64,000 nucleotides of DNA. Origin: Macrotis lagotis (taxonomy: Eukaryota; Chordata; Mammalia; Peramelemorphia; Peramelidae). Position numbers and translations under genes: made by a program. The DNA lies in the NCBI RefSeq assembly GCF_037893015.1, contig NC_133661.1, positions 222,979,489 through 223,043,488 on the forward strand. Direction: 5' to 3'. The notes under the pieces are model-generated. The model saw nothing but the letters and a program-made list of their open reading frames with translations, did no database searches and was not told the DNA's origin. Positions 9,855-21,016 of this stretch are shown here, piece by piece; within the stretch, counting starts at the first letter, position 1, and every line of letters starts with the position of its first letter.

Positions 9855-10500
9855 AGCTCTGCCTCTCTGAAGAAAGAAGACAGTATCTGGCAGAAGCTGT
9901 GGGTAGAATATGTTGCTGACATCTTGTAGCAGCACTAGCATCATAGGCATTCCTAAGCAAGGATCCAAACCAACTGGGGGAATGAGCTGCACAGGGCTGC
10001 ATCTTCACCAGAGGATGCTCCATGATGAGAAGACAGATCCAAGAACATCGTGGCAGAGAAGAATTGATTCCAGTCTGACATCTATTAACTTCCTATTTTA
10101 ATTTATTACTCTTGCTTAGTAGGTAAACAGCTTTATTGTTTCTAAGTTACTGAGGCAAAACCCTAGCCTCCATAGTTTTGATTCTTCCACCATAATTATG
10201 ATTCTGACCAACAAGAATCTGAACAGTTGGGTAGTACAGACCACTGAGAAAGTATCTATCTGTCTGACTGGCAGAGCTATGGGATCAAGCTATGGGATCA
10301 CCCTTTCCCCATGTCTTTCAAGCAACTTCAACAATAATTTTCAGCCTGTCTAGCAATAAGTACAGAGTACCTTCTGTGTGTACACCTAGCTTTGGGCTTC
10401 TTATTATGATTATTATTAATGATAATGATAACACATCATCTTTGTGTAACATAATACAGTTATCAAAATATGTGGGATATTGTGTTAAGAATTTTAGATT
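9855..10500. other. Unassigned stretch
   Basis: No family recognised. A small local duplication (ctatgggatca twice, about 10267-10300) is present. Confidence 0.5.
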
Positions 10501-10504
10501 GGAA

Positions 10505-10868
10505 TCAAAGACAACTATATAGAACTTGCAATGGAGAATGCCACCCCACATTTGAAGAAGGAACTATAGAGTCTGAATTCAGACCAAAGATTACTATTTT
10601 CAAGTTTTAAAATTGTTTTTATTTATTATGGTTTTTTCTCCTCTTGTGGTTTTTCCCTTTTTTTTGTTTTGATTCTTCTTTCACAAAATGATTAATATGG
10701 ATATATGTTTAACATAGCTGGAAATGTATAACCTATATTAGATTGATTTCTGTCAGGGTGGGAAAGGAAAGGGAGAAAGGGAGAAAAATGTGAAAATCAA
10801 AACCCTATGAAAAATGATTGTTGAAAACTATCTTTGTATGTAATTAGAAAAATTAATTTATTTCTTAA
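10505..10868 (+). mobile_element. L1 3' end (5'-truncated)
   Basis: 'gaactatagagtctgaattc', 'attaatatggatatatgttt', 'gaaatgtataacctatatta', 'gttgaaaactatctttgtat' and an A/T-rich terminus, as in the other L1 3' ends here. Confidence 0.85.
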
Positions 10869-10871
10869 AAA

Positions 10872-11088
10872 GAGTACAGGACTGGGAGTCAGAAGTCCTA
10901 GACTTTCATTCCAATTTTACTGTTGTGTGAACATGGAAAATCATTTTTTCTTTCTGTGCCTCATTGTATCCATCTGTGAAATGAATGAATTGGATGAGCA
11001 GAACTCTAAGGATCTTTTGTGTCCTAACATTCTGTTCTTTGCTCTAACATTCCATATCCTAAGGTCTATTCCAGCTGTAACATTCTGA
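10872..11088 (+). mobile_element. MIR fragment
   Basis: 'aggactgggagtcagaagtcc', 'catggaaaatcattttttc', 'catctgtgaaatgaatg': MIR order, extended 3' part with repeated 'ctaacattc'-like motifs. Confidence 0.6.
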
Positions 11089-11089
11089 G

Positions 11090-11690
11090 TCTAATACACT
11101 GTGACTCTTCCCTTCCAACATCTCCCATCTCCATCTCATGGACTTGGACCCATGGCCCTCCCCTTAAGGATACCAGCTGTTCCCATGTAACATTATACGC
11201 CTCCAGTCCATTTCAGAATGCTCTTAAACAAGGCACAGGCTGTATTTAATTAGATGTTCATTCAGCTTAATCATCATGGTTCATTTCTATGCAATGCCTC
11301 AAAGATGAGAGCAGATGGACTATTTCATGGTGAATCTCTTCAAGTCAGTTATATTAATGTTGAGAAAGTGTCAGGCCTCATCTCCATAAATCCAAGGGAC
11401 CAGAGAACCTTCCAGAGTCACTTCTGGGGGCCCAGAGCTTGCTTTTTAGAGACTCTTGACCCATGAAATGAGAGAACCACATTTGATTCTGATGGCTAGG
11501 AGCCCCAGGAAGCAGACATGCTCATTTTTCAATCTGAACATGAGAAAGGACAGAGTAACTAGGAACAGAAGGGAGGAAATTTATAGCTCTTCAGTTTTAA
11601 CTCATGATGTAATTTATCTGGGTACGAGCTTTAACTGGACTGCAATGGTTCTTAATTCTCTGTACTCTCTGGAACTACACCCCTTATTCC
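11090..11690. other. Repeat-poor stretch
   Basis: No repeat recognised. 11200-11340 has TAAT-rich motifs of the kind seen in conserved noncoding elements (see findings). A 125-codon frame that starts here runs into the CT repeat and is not a gene. Confidence 0.45.
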
Positions 11691-11694
11691 CACA

Positions 11695-11696
<2 letters not shown>

Positions 11697-11774
<78 letters not shown>

Positions 11775-11782
11775 TCTCCCTA
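11697..11782. repeat. (CT)n microsatellite
   Basis: More than 70 bp of pure CT followed by CT/CCT variants. Confidence 0.97.
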
Positions 11783-11889
11783 CCCTCCTCCCCCACTCCC
11801 TCTCATCCCCTTCTCTCTTCACAGTTCATTTAAACAGAGATATGGCCATCACAACTGATCTTAACATCTGGGAGGAATGCCTCTCAAAT

Positions 11890-12240
11890 GGCAGGGTGAA
11901 TATAGGAACTTGTAACATTTAGCTTCTCTGAAGCCTGGCTCTTCATTATGACTACCAAACACTGACCATACCTCATCTCTGTCTCCTCCACTCCTACCCT
12001 CCCTAGTTTCCCTCAATATCCTTCTTAATGCTAGTTCCTTCCCTCTGTGATTATCTCCAGTTTATCCTGTAAATAGCCTATTTGTACATGGTCATTTGCA
12101 TGCTATTAGTCTGTCCTCCTTGAAAGCAGTCTGCTTTTGGACTTCCCTTTCCCTCCCCCCTTCTTCATTCTCTATCTCCTAGTACAATGTCTGGCACATG
12201 GTAGAAGTAATTGCTTATCTACTGTTCAAAGTTTCAGAGT
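11890..12240 (+). mobile_element. L2 LINE 3' region
   Basis: C/T-rich L2 3' UTR text ('ctgtctcctccactcc', 'cttccctctgtgattatc') ending in 'ccttgaaagcagtctgc', 'acaatgtctggcacatgg' and 'agtaattgcttatc', the L2 terminus. Confidence 0.6.
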
Positions 12241-12429
12241 TTTAGTCTTGTTATTGTTTGTCATCAGGGCAGTTCCCCCAAGTGAGGAAAAATACTAAAC
12301 TTGAATATATCTCTCTTTGTTTGCTCAAAGGAAAGACTCCTGGATTCAAATAGTCTACTGTTATTTCTGAGAACAGTACTAATACAAATAACTTATAATT
12401 TGGTGACTTTTGGTATCATCCAAAGAACT

Positions 12430-12560
12430 TTTGGGAATCGGTGGATGGAAAGCTGATCTTGAAGCCAGGAAGACCTGGATTCTAACCCCTCCCCTAACAC
12501 ATCCTGTAAGAAAATCACATAATTCTTTGCTTTTCTAGGTAACTCTCTGACTATAAATTG
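12430..12560 (+). mobile_element. MIR-like fragment
   Basis: 'tggatggaaagctgatcttg', 'ccaggaagacctggattc' and 'aaatcacataattctttgc' keep the MIR 5' half order. Diverged. Confidence 0.4.
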
Positions 12561-12799
12561 CAGACAAGGTTATGAACAGCAATAGTGAAGTAAGTTCCTT
12601 ATGTGGTACTTCTGAAACCAACGAAATCAGAGGTCTAATCCTTATCCCAAATGAATTTTATGTCTTTTATCTCATATGTTCTTCTCAAGAGTCTAGTGAA
12701 GAAGTCAAAAGGGGACCAAATTCAGGGGAGAGAGAATGACTTGCCCAAGCTCACATAGCAAATTATGGGCAGAAATAATGAATATAAAGGATATAGAGA

Positions 12800-12970
12800 A
12801 GCACAAGAAGAATTATATGAATTGACACAAAATTAAGTTAGAAATCTAGCTGATGATATATCCAAGGACTAGAGAGATGGAAATGGAAAGAACAACAACA
12901 AAAAGGATACTTTTTTTGTATTTTAATGATTTATCTTGGCTCTGAAGAGAAAAGACAATATGCTTTGCTT
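12800..12970 (+). mobile_element. L1 3' region fragment
   Basis: Shares the order 'gatatatccaaggact', 'atggaaagaacaacaaca', 'gatttatcttggctctgaag' with the L1 copy at 15290-15400. Confidence 0.55.
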
Positions 12971-12972
12971 CC

Positions 12973-12973
12973 T

Positions 12974-13044
<71 letters not shown>

Positions 13045-13066
13045 GTATATATATAGATATATATTT
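12973..13066. repeat. Compound (CT)n(AT)n(GTAT)n microsatellite
   Basis: CT to 13000, AT from 13001 to about 13031, then tgta units and further AT. Both strands give meaningless open frames. Confidence 0.96.
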
Positions 13067-13069
13067 TAT

Positions 13070-13525
13070 TTTTTCTTTCCTTCTTCTTTCCTTTCTCTTC
13101 CTTCTAACCACATAGGCTATCACACCTTTACCTATAGGTGCTCTGCTCAGAAGAATGTAAATTTTGATCACTGAAATCTGGCAAGATATCTTGAAGGTTT
13201 ACAAGTCCCAAATTACTCTGGCTCTCTTTAATTGGATAACAATAGGTCCCTGGCCAAACCCCACCTGGTCATTGGATCCTGATTGACTCAGAGTTAATGT
13301 AAATAGGAATTATTTCTTGATTTTTTTTACCTAGATTAAAGAGTCTAGCCCTAATCACTAAATGGGCCTTGCCTTTATCAAACTGAGACCCATTAAAGAC
13401 CTTAGCTTAAAAAGGCCAAGGCTTCCCGCTGCATCCAGGGCCATTGCCTGGTTCATATTTGGCTACTGAACCCAGATGACTCTGGAGGAGAAGGGCTGGT
13501 AACTTTTCCCTCCCTCACATAAATC
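13070..13525. other. Unassigned stretch
   Basis: Pyrimidine-rich start, then unassigned sequence. Confidence 0.5.
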
Positions 13526-13530
13526 CAATT

Positions 13531-13850
13531 TAATGGGAGCTAGTTGGTACAGTGGACAGAGTACCAGCCTTGGAGTCAGGAGGACCTGAGTTCAAATGTG
13601 ACCTCAGATACTTGATACTTAATAACTATGTGACCTTGGGCAAGTCACTTAATCCTGTTTGCCTTGCATTCAGGGTTATCTTCAGTCATCTTGATCCATA
13701 TCTGGCCAATGGACCCAGTTGACCTCGAAGAGAATGTGAGGTTGATGACTTGCATGGCATTCCTCATTCATATCCAATTCATCCACATGTCAGGACATCA
13801 CCTCCATGATGTCATGGTCTTCTGAGAATAAAGGACAAACATGAAATTCA
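13531..13850 (+). mobile_element. Type D SINE ((CAA)-type tail)
   Basis: The tRNA-like head 'gggagctagttggtacagtg' and ggagtcaggaggacctgagt are like type A, but after 'gtcacttaatcctgtttgcc' the 3' half differs: 'atatctggccaatggaccca', 'ccacatgtcaggacatcacc' and 'aataaaggacaaac'. The same 3' half recurs near 21050, 36400 and 62150. A second partial tail follows to 13925 (ggagcaaacaacaat). Confidence 0.8.
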
Positions 13851-14284
13851 TTTCAAGTGTATGGCATGGCAGCACATCTCTGATGTCACAGTCCTCTTAA
13901 AAAATGAGGAGCAAACAACAATATTTTAATAATCCTTTATGATATTACTGAATATATTGAATATATACTATCTGACTTGTTGGGTCTATTGTTTAAATAT
14001 AGTGAAACTGCATATTCTCCTCAATTTTTTTGATACAGGGATAAATAGCTGGAGAGTGAAGACAGAAGATATAGTTGGGGAAAAAACATTAAAACAAATA
14101 CCAATAAAAATGTAAAAACTAGGCAGAGCAGGACTAGAATTCAAGAATACTAATTCTTAAGTATTAAATAGTCCTCTATTAAATCTAACTTCCCCATCAG
14201 ATGCCAAATTTTTACTGGTTATATGCTATCAAGAAGAGAAGGCCACAATGAACTTTTCTGATTATGGAGGCAGTATAAATATAA

Positions 14285-14500
14285 TGAAAAAAGCACTGGT
14301 CTAGGAGGTAGAGAACCTAAATTTAAGTCAACTCAGTACTACTTACCTATTTAACTGTGGGTGAGCAAAATACTTAATTTCCATAACCTCAGTTTCCCTC
14401 CTCTATTAAAAGAGAGTAATAAATATTGGTACTGCCTACTTCATAGCATTGTTGTGAGGAAAGTATTTTGTAATGGACTATAGAAAATACAAGTTGTTAT
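14285..14500 (+). mobile_element. MIR/Mar1-type CORE-SINE
   Basis: 'cactggtctaggaggtagag', 'cctcagtttccctcctctat', 'tcatagcattgttgtgagg': full MIR order including the 3' end. Confidence 0.7.
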
Positions 14501-14524
14501 GACTAGAAGAAGATCCTTAAATAA

Positions 14525-15615
14525 GGGAGGGAGGGTTTCAATTACATAAAATTGGTGGGGGGGAACTTCTGCACTAACAGAAATCAATGGATAATAAGGG
14601 GAGTGGTTAAACTAAGGAAGAAAATCTTTCCATCATATGTCTCTAATAAGAGTCAAATATCCAAGATATTTAGAAAACTCACAAGTATATGTTTCTCACA
14701 TTGGTTAGGTCAGAAGATGTGAACAACCAGCTTTCAAAATAAGAATTGCAAACTATTAATAAATACATGAAAGATTCCTCCAAATCATTAATAAGAAAAA
14801 TGCCAATCAAAACAAGACTGATAATTGTACAGCCAGAACATTGGAAAAAATTACAAAAGTAGAAAATAGTCAATGAGGGAAGGGCTATGAAAATGTTACA
14901 GGCATACAAATCCACTTTTGTTAGAACTGTGACTTCATCCAAACATTCTGAAAACAACTTAGAATGATGCTTTTTAAAAAGTGACTAAAATTAATCATAG
15001 GAATTTATTAAGAGCTAAACATTGACCCAGAGCTTCCATTTCTGTCCCCTATTGTGATCAAAGACAAAAAGTAAATGTCATCTTGACTCTCAGAATATTC
15101 ATAGCAATACCCTTTGTGGTTGCAAAGAACTGGAAAATGGGGAGTAGATACCCATTCATCTGGGAATAAGTAAAAAAAAATTGTAATACATGAATTAGAT
15201 ACAAAACTACTAAACAATAAGAAATACAAGAACATGAAAAAACTTACATGCACCAGTGCGAAGTGAAGCAAGCAAAATCAGGAAAACTATAGAAAATGAA
15301 GATATCAATGTAAATGGAAGGAACAACAACAACAACAACAAACTCACCTCTAAACAGTGTATGATTTTAATGATGAGTCTTGGCCTTGAATAAGCAATTA
15401 GAAAATGTACCTTCCCTTCTTGTGGTTTTTCTCTTTTTATTCTGATTCTTCTTTCACAATGAAACTATTATGAAAACATGTGTAATATGATTGTACATGT
15501 ATAACATATATTTGCTATCCTAGGGTGGGGGAGGGAAGGGTGGAAGGGAGAAACCTTTACAAAAATGAACACTGAAAATTATCTTTATATATAAATGGGA
15601 AAATTAAAAAATAAA
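14525..15615 (+). mobile_element. L1 3' portion (ORF2 end plus 3' UTR), decayed
   Basis: Contains 'aagaaaaatgccaatcaaaa' and 'catagcaataccctttgtgg', which correspond to the C-terminal ORF2 coding region of mammalian L1, then the marsupial 3' UTR ('tgattcttctttcacaatg', 'acatgtataacatatatttg') and an A-rich end. Many frameshifts; no usable frame. Confidence 0.75.
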
Positions 15616-15624
15616 GGAGACCAG

Positions 15625-15785
15625 GGAAAAAATAGAAAATGCACCTCCCTCCATTCTTTGCACAGGTGGAGGGCTGTGGGCACAAAATATTGAATATAAT
15701 GTCACATTTAATTGATATATTGGCTGGGAAAAAGCAAGTGTATTTTTGGAAATGAAAAAAATGTAAAAACAAAAGATATAGAAAG
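15625..15785 (+). mobile_element. Second L1 3' end variant
   Basis: 'cacctccctccattctttgc', 'aggtggagggctgtggg' and 'gtaaaaacaaaagatat' match another L1 3' UTR type I recall from marsupials. Adjacent to the preceding copy, head to tail. Confidence 0.45.
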
Positions 15786-15789
15786 AGAG

Positions 15790-16110
15790 GAATGTGAATT
15801 ATTCATCCTAGTATTCTGTCACAGAAATTCCATTTTCACAACATCTAGTCCTGTAATTAAGTCTGTTCCTATAAAAGCTTCCTTTCCATAGCATCTAGTC
15901 TTTGCTTGGATACCTAAAGTAAGAAGATGCTAATAGAATGTTTCTTCAGAGTATATAATAGAGAGAGCTAAATACCACGGACAGCTCCACTTTAATTCAA
16001 AAAAGGTATTTATGACCTATTACATGCAAGACATTGTGTCTACAGAGACAAAAATGAAACATCCTGGGGGGAATGTAACATATAAGAAAATGAGTATTTA
16101 CAAGGTAATT
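15790..16110. other. Unassigned stretch
   Basis: No repeat or gene recognised. Confidence 0.5.

Positions 16111-16112
<2 letters not shown>

Positions 16113-16152
<40 letters not shown>
16113..16152. repeat. (GA)n microsatellite
   Basis: 40 bp of GA dinucleotides. Confidence 0.97.
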
Positions 16153-16155
<3 letters not shown>

Positions 16156-16164
16156 TATGGAGTC

Positions 16165-16265
16165 ACGCTGCAGTCTTGGGTAAGCCAAATAGCCAAACCC
16201 CTCTCTGAATCATCACTTCTTTATCTGTAAAATAAGGGGGTTGGACTAGATAATTTCTAAACTTC
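16165..16265 (+). mobile_element. MIR fragment
   Basis: 'cttctttatctgtaaaataa' and 'gggttggactagataatttc' are the MIR 3' half. Confidence 0.65.
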
Positions 16266-16269
16266 AAAT

Positions 16270-16600
16270 ATGTTCATTAAATGATGATTCTTTCTATTCA
16301 GCTTAATTCCACAAATATCAACAGAATACTCATTCACTGCTACTGTCATGGCTAATTAGTTGTTTTCACTACATAGTTATTAAATTCACCCTGGTCCTAT
16401 TCCGAGATTAGTCAGAATTATCTCCAGCACTGATTTCTGGTCCAATTAAATGCAGAAACCAACTGACCAGTAGTTGTAATTGAAAGAAGCAGGGAGACAG
16501 GTGTAGAGTGTTTTTTATTATTTTGTAGCAGAGAAAAGGGGTTGCTTATATGTTTGAAACAGACTCTCATAACATGAAGGACTTGGATAACCCTTTGGGG
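16270..16600. other. Unassigned stretch
   Basis: No repeat or gene recognised. Confidence 0.5.
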
Positions 16601-16604
16601 AATT

Positions 16605-16740
16605 TTCTAGAGCTAGAAGAGAATTACTAAGTTAATCCTCTCATTTATCCAGGATCATACAGCCAATAAGTAGTAGCCCTGAGATTTAAACTTAGGTCCT
16701 CTAAATCCAAATCCAGTGCCTCTTTGTAACATGCTACATT
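16605..16740 (-). mobile_element. MIR, antisense
   Basis: 'cctctcatttatccagg', 'atcatacagccaataagtag', 'atttaaacttaggtcctc' in antisense MIR order. Confidence 0.65.
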
Positions 16741-16973
16741 TTTATGATGACCTCATCCAACAAAACTGAGAAATTCTATGCTTAGGACCTTCCATTATAT
16801 TGAATCACATATTTCATAATGTAACAAAAGAATTGCTGAAATTGAGAAGTGAAAAAGAAAGTGTTGAATGAGCAGCTCTTAGTCTCAAAGAACTAGAGGT
16901 GGGTGAGGCTTCCACTCCTATTGCAAATCTTGGCTTTGTCTAGTGATCTCTGGACAGTAAACAGAAAAGCTAG

Positions 16974-17082
16974 ATTCTGTCTCTCTGTCTTTGTCTCTGT
17001 CTCTGTTTTTACATCTGTCTCTCTACCTCTGTCTCTGTCTCTCTCTTTTTTTTCCTCTGTCTGTCTTTCCCTCTCTCCCTTC
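16974..17082. repeat. CTGTCT-rich low-complexity tract
   Basis: Alternating ctctgt and ctct units. The overlapping 130-codon open frame is an artefact of the repeat. Confidence 0.85.
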
Positions 17083-17214
17083 CTCCATGGTTCTCCCAAG
17101 CTCTGTAACCTCTTGGACCATGCAGTGTTTAGGCAAAGGGAAGACTATAGCTCTTTATGTTACTCTTTTAGCTCAAAATCTGTTCTTTCTTAATGACCTT
17201 TTTCATTGCTTAAC

Positions 17215-17660
17215 CACAACAGATTTTTCTTATTTTTCTTCATCTTCATTCACTGATTCTTCTTTCTGTCTAGTCACAGTAGAAATTTCTTGCCAAGGCA
17301 TCTTTTCCCCTGAACCCTTGATCCTGTGTCTTCCTATGAATTCTAGGATCCTTCTCCAGCAATTATCCTTTTTCCTTCATTGATAATTTTTTTTCTGTAC
17401 TGGATCCTTCCCATTTGCCTATAAACATGCTTATGTCTCCCCAACCCACAAAAAAAGACTTCCTTTGATCCTTCACCTCTGTCCATTTTGAATCCAGTAA
17501 ATCCTAACCCTTCATTCCATCATTCTTTTGCCCAATAATTAACAAACTTCTTTAGGAAAGTCATCTATACTGGATGCTCACATTCCTTTCCTCACCCACT
17601 CTCTCCTCAGTCCCTGGAAATCTGACTTTCATCTCACTATTCTATATCAGCTGCTCTTTG
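17215..17660 (+). mobile_element. L2-like LINE coding-region fragment
   Basis: 'gatccttcccatttgcctat', 'aaacatgcttatgtctccc' and 'aacaaacttctttaggaaag' follow the order of an L2/CR1-clade reverse-transcriptase region as I remember it. All frames are broken. L2 3' sequence resumes at about 18690, after later insertions. Confidence 0.45.
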
Positions 17661-17701
17661 CATAGTGGCTAGAGCACTTAGAGTCCAATTATTAATAAGG
17701 T

Positions 17702-17945
17702 GAGGGAGCAAATAGGTGGCACAGTAGGTAGAGTGCTGAGCCTAGAGTCCAGGCTTGAATTTCTTGAATTCAAATCTGTTCTCAAACTCTTATTAGCTAT
17801 GTTAATTGAGCAAGTTACTTAAGCCTGTTTACCTCAGTTTTTTCATCTAATGAACTGGAGAAGAAAATGGCAAACCACTCCAGTATTTTTGCCAAGAACA
17901 CCCCAAAATGGGATCACAAAGAGTTAGACATGACTGTAAAACAAA
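17702..17945 (+). mobile_element. Type B SINE (RTE/BovB-like tail)
   Basis: 'ataggtggcacagtaggtag' head, 'gaactggagaagaaaatggc', 'aaaccactccagtatttttg' and 'gttagacatgactgtaaaac' tail. TSD attaataagg (17691-17700) and attaataaga (17946-17955). Confidence 0.93.
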
Positions 17946-18196
17946 ATTAATAAGATGGGGAATTGATACAGTCATTTCCAAAATGAGAATCTCAGGAAGA
18001 GAGCTACCAAGGAAAAGAGGAGAGCTCCATAAGTAGAGGTTTTTCAGCTAAGGAGATAAGGAGGAGGACTCTGGAGGGAATCCAGATGTGTGTTAATTGT
18101 AACTCAATGTTTCTCTTCTCATGAGGGCATCTGCCTTCCCAGTGATTCATTTGGGCTCAACTGACCCCATATCTCTGAAAGTCTCTTATCTCTTTC

Positions 18197-18293
18197 CTGC
18201 AGATTATTTGCAATCCCAAAATCTTGTTATTCTGTTCTGGCAATGACTGCAGATTATTTGCAATCCCAAAATCTTGTTATTCTGTTCTGGCAA
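18197..18293. repeat. 50-bp tandem duplication
   Basis: Two copies (18197-18243 and 18247-18293) are identical over 47 nt with a 50-bp period: ctgcagattatttgcaatcc onwards to 'tctgttctggcaa'. Absence of divergence implies a recent event or an assembly artefact. Confidence 0.97.
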
Positions 18294-18454
18294 CTGACTC
18301 CAGAAATGCATCTAAATGTCTTTCTAACATCTTTTGAGTAATTGCCTGAAGGAGGTCTTTTGTATCACATTCCAGTGTGTTCTTCCACTTCATCCTCTGC
18401 TTTCCCCCTCCCCCAAAGAATCACTGAATGTCAGAGCCTAACCACTACAATTTA

Positions 18455-18572
18455 CAGAAAGGAAACTAAAGGTTAGAGAATTTAGGTAATTTGCCTGAGG
18501 TCATCTATTAAGTTAGGGACATGGTTAACATTGAAACCCAGCACGCCTGATTTATTGTCTGTTTTTCCCTAA
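18455..18572 (-). mobile_element. MIR, antisense
   Basis: 'ttacagaaaggaaactaaag', 'ttaggtaatttgcctgagg', 'acattgaaacccagcac'. Confidence 0.65.
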
Positions 18573-18639
18573 CTCATGCAGCATCTCCATTGTATTACCA
18601 CCACTGCCCTGTTGGAATTTACTGGATCTTATCCAGTAC

Positions 18640-19144
18640 TTCTGACTCAGCATGGGGTTTCTGAAGCTATGCTTCTATTAATGCAGTTTTTAAAGCACTG
18701 CATTCATCTCCCTAACTCTTTAGCAAGGCATTCAAGGCACTCTGTAATTTGTTCCCAACCTTCCCAGTCTTTCCTTCTACTATTCTGGAGACATATGCAC
18801 CCTCTGCTCTGGAATTATTGGATGTCTCACAAACCTCCTGGTTTTCCTCACCCCTGCATCTTTGGTCACATTGTTCCTCTCAATTGGGAAGGATTCCCTA
18901 ACCCCTAACTCCACTCATCAGCCTTCTTTGTCCAATACTTCAAAGCCTAGATGAAATATCATGTTTACCATGCAACCCTCCCTGATTTTCAGCAGTCAGA
19001 AATTATCCTTTCTACTTTTGATTCTCCATCACAGTTTTTAGCTTACTCTTATAGTTCTTAATGTACTTTGACTTGTATGACCTTTACTTTTGTACCACTC
19101 TTCTTGTGAGTCCCATTTGACTCTAAGATCCTCCATGTATGTGC

Positions 19145-19193
<49 letters not shown>

Positions 19194-19475
19194 TATATGT
19201 GTGTTTAAATGTATAGGTTTCTCTGGAAAAAGAGGCATATATATGTATGTATGTGTATATATATGAGCATTTAGGCATATAAAGGTATATTTGCACATAT
19301 ATAGGTGTGTTATATATGGAGATACATGTATACACATGTATAAATATACACTTATCTATTCATAAGTTGTATTCCTCCAGGGAGAATGTAAGCTTCTTGC
19401 AGGCAGGAGTTTTTGGGGGAAAAAATTGTCTTTGTATTTTCAATATATAGCATTGTATTGCTCTTTATGTATAAT
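18640..19475 (+). mobile_element. L2 LINE 3' region, split by (AT)n
   Basis: 'tagcaaggcattcaaggcac', 'caaagcctagatgaaatatc', 'caaccctccctgattttc', then after the AT repeat 'gagaatgtaagcttcttgc' and 'gtctttgtattttcaatat', the L2 3' terminus. A tail piece 'cttattatattggattgaat' appears at 19768-19790, so 19475-19745 may be a later insert. Confidence 0.6.
19146..19270. repeat. (AT)n microsatellite plus AT/GT low complexity
   Basis: Pure AT to about 19188, then gtgt/tatgta variants. Confidence 0.93.
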
Positions 19476-19745
19476 TTGAGGAGTTTGGGATCATGACAAC
19501 AGTCATTCATGGATAGGTTGTAATTGGCATCTTTGGGGAGAACTGAATCAATGAGATCTCTGATTCTTTGGGTTTTTAAGTATTTCCAGGGCACAGCATG
19601 GTGGTGCCCTGTAAATCTTGGGGCAGGGTAGTCTGGAGCTGTAATTTCATTTTTATGATCAACTCCTAGTGTGTAAAGTCCCTCCACTAAGGAATATAGA
19701 TTGATGTAAGATATCCAGAAGCAGGGAGAGTTTAATTGGCACATA
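19476..19745. other. Unidentified ~265-bp insert in L2 tail, long minus-strand open frame
   Basis: Separates two parts of an L2 3' end. On the minus strand a frame of 130 codons (19352-19744) is open, without low complexity. I recognise no domain. It may be part of an unnamed repeat. No clear TSD. Confidence 0.35.
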
Positions 19746-20079
19746 ATACCTGGGTGCCTTCCAATATATGCTTATTATATTGGATTGAATGGGATGAAAG
19801 AAGTAGTCTGATTCATTTATTTCTCCTCAAGAGCCTATTAAACAAATGTTAAGTGGAAAATATAACACTTTTTGTTTATGTTCTAGTCACCTCAATCTCA
19901 ACCTGGATCTCTTGCTTTTGCTTATTCACACTTCTAATCTCTCTCTTTCCTCTCTGACGGCTGTTTCAATTAAACTGATGAATCAAAAAATGACCTGAAA
20001 CCATCTCATTATCAAAAATGTCGTAAGGAAAATGTAGTCTACCTCCACCAAAGGTAATCTAAGTATTTGATTTCAGTGG

Positions 20080-20290
20080 TTAATAGCTCACACTTACATA
20101 AGTTTTTTTTACATTACAAAGTACTTTCCTGATAATAGTCCTGTGAGGAAGATAGGGCAAGCATGATTACCAACTTTTTACATAGGGGAAACTGAGGTCT
20201 GAGAGGTTATAAAGTAACTTGCCCAAGATCATACAAATAGGAAGTATCAGAGGGAAATTTGAAACTGAAGTTTCTTGACCACTCTCTCCC
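20080..20290 (-). mobile_element. MIR/Mar1-type CORE-SINE, antisense
   Basis: 'aatagtcctgtgaggaagat', 'aggggaaactgaggtctgag', 'aacttgcccaagatcatac' and 'agagggaaatttgaaactg'. Confidence 0.75.
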
Positions 20291-20862
20291 CAATTCAGTA
20301 ATTTTTTAAAAGCGCTCATATTTAAATTTTAAGTTCTAAATTTTGTCTTACCCTCTAACCTCCTCCTCACTCATTGAGAAGATATTACAATTACATACAC
20401 TAAGTACATGCTATTTATATGTGCTCAACCCTTTGAATTTAGAGATGAGGCTCAACTCTGCCCCTTCTGCTGCCCCCCATCACCCATCCCTGGAAGACAA
20501 ACGATATGATGCCCATTATACATGTGAAATAAAGTAAAACACATTTCTGTATTAGCCACATTGCCCCCTTCAAAGACAAGAAATATTTAAAAAGTGAAAA
20601 AAAATTATTCAATTTCGACTCAGAGTTCACTTATTCTGTCTCTGGAAATAGATAGCATTTTTTTTAAATCATGAATACTTTGGAATTGTTGTGGCTCATT
20701 GTATTGATCAGAGTAGCTAAGTCTTTTACAGCTGATTCACCCTTACAACATAGCTCTTACTGTATACTTTGTTCTGGTTCTGCTCACTTTACTTTGTATT
20801 AGCTCATAGAATTCTTCCCAGGTTTTCTTAAACCACCCTCATGATATTTGTCCTTCAATCTT

Positions 20863-21016
20863 TTTTTTTTTTAGGTTTTTGCAAGGCAGTGGGGTTAAGT
20901 GGCTTGCCCAAGGCCACACAGCTAGGTAATTATTAAGTGTCTGAGACCGGATTTGAACCCAGGTACTCCTGACTCCAGGGCCGGTGCTTTATCCACTGTG
21001 CCACCTAGCCACCCCC
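20863..21016 (-). mobile_element. Type A SINE nested in type D SINE
   Basis: Full length, antisense, ending 'gtgccacctagccacccc'. Perfect 15-bp TSD ttgtccttcaatctt at 20848-20862 and 21017-21031. Confidence 0.97.

Noticed and set aside
11456-11833. 125-codon open frame
   Set aside because: Runs through the (CT)n microsatellite; no domain, no conservation signal visible.
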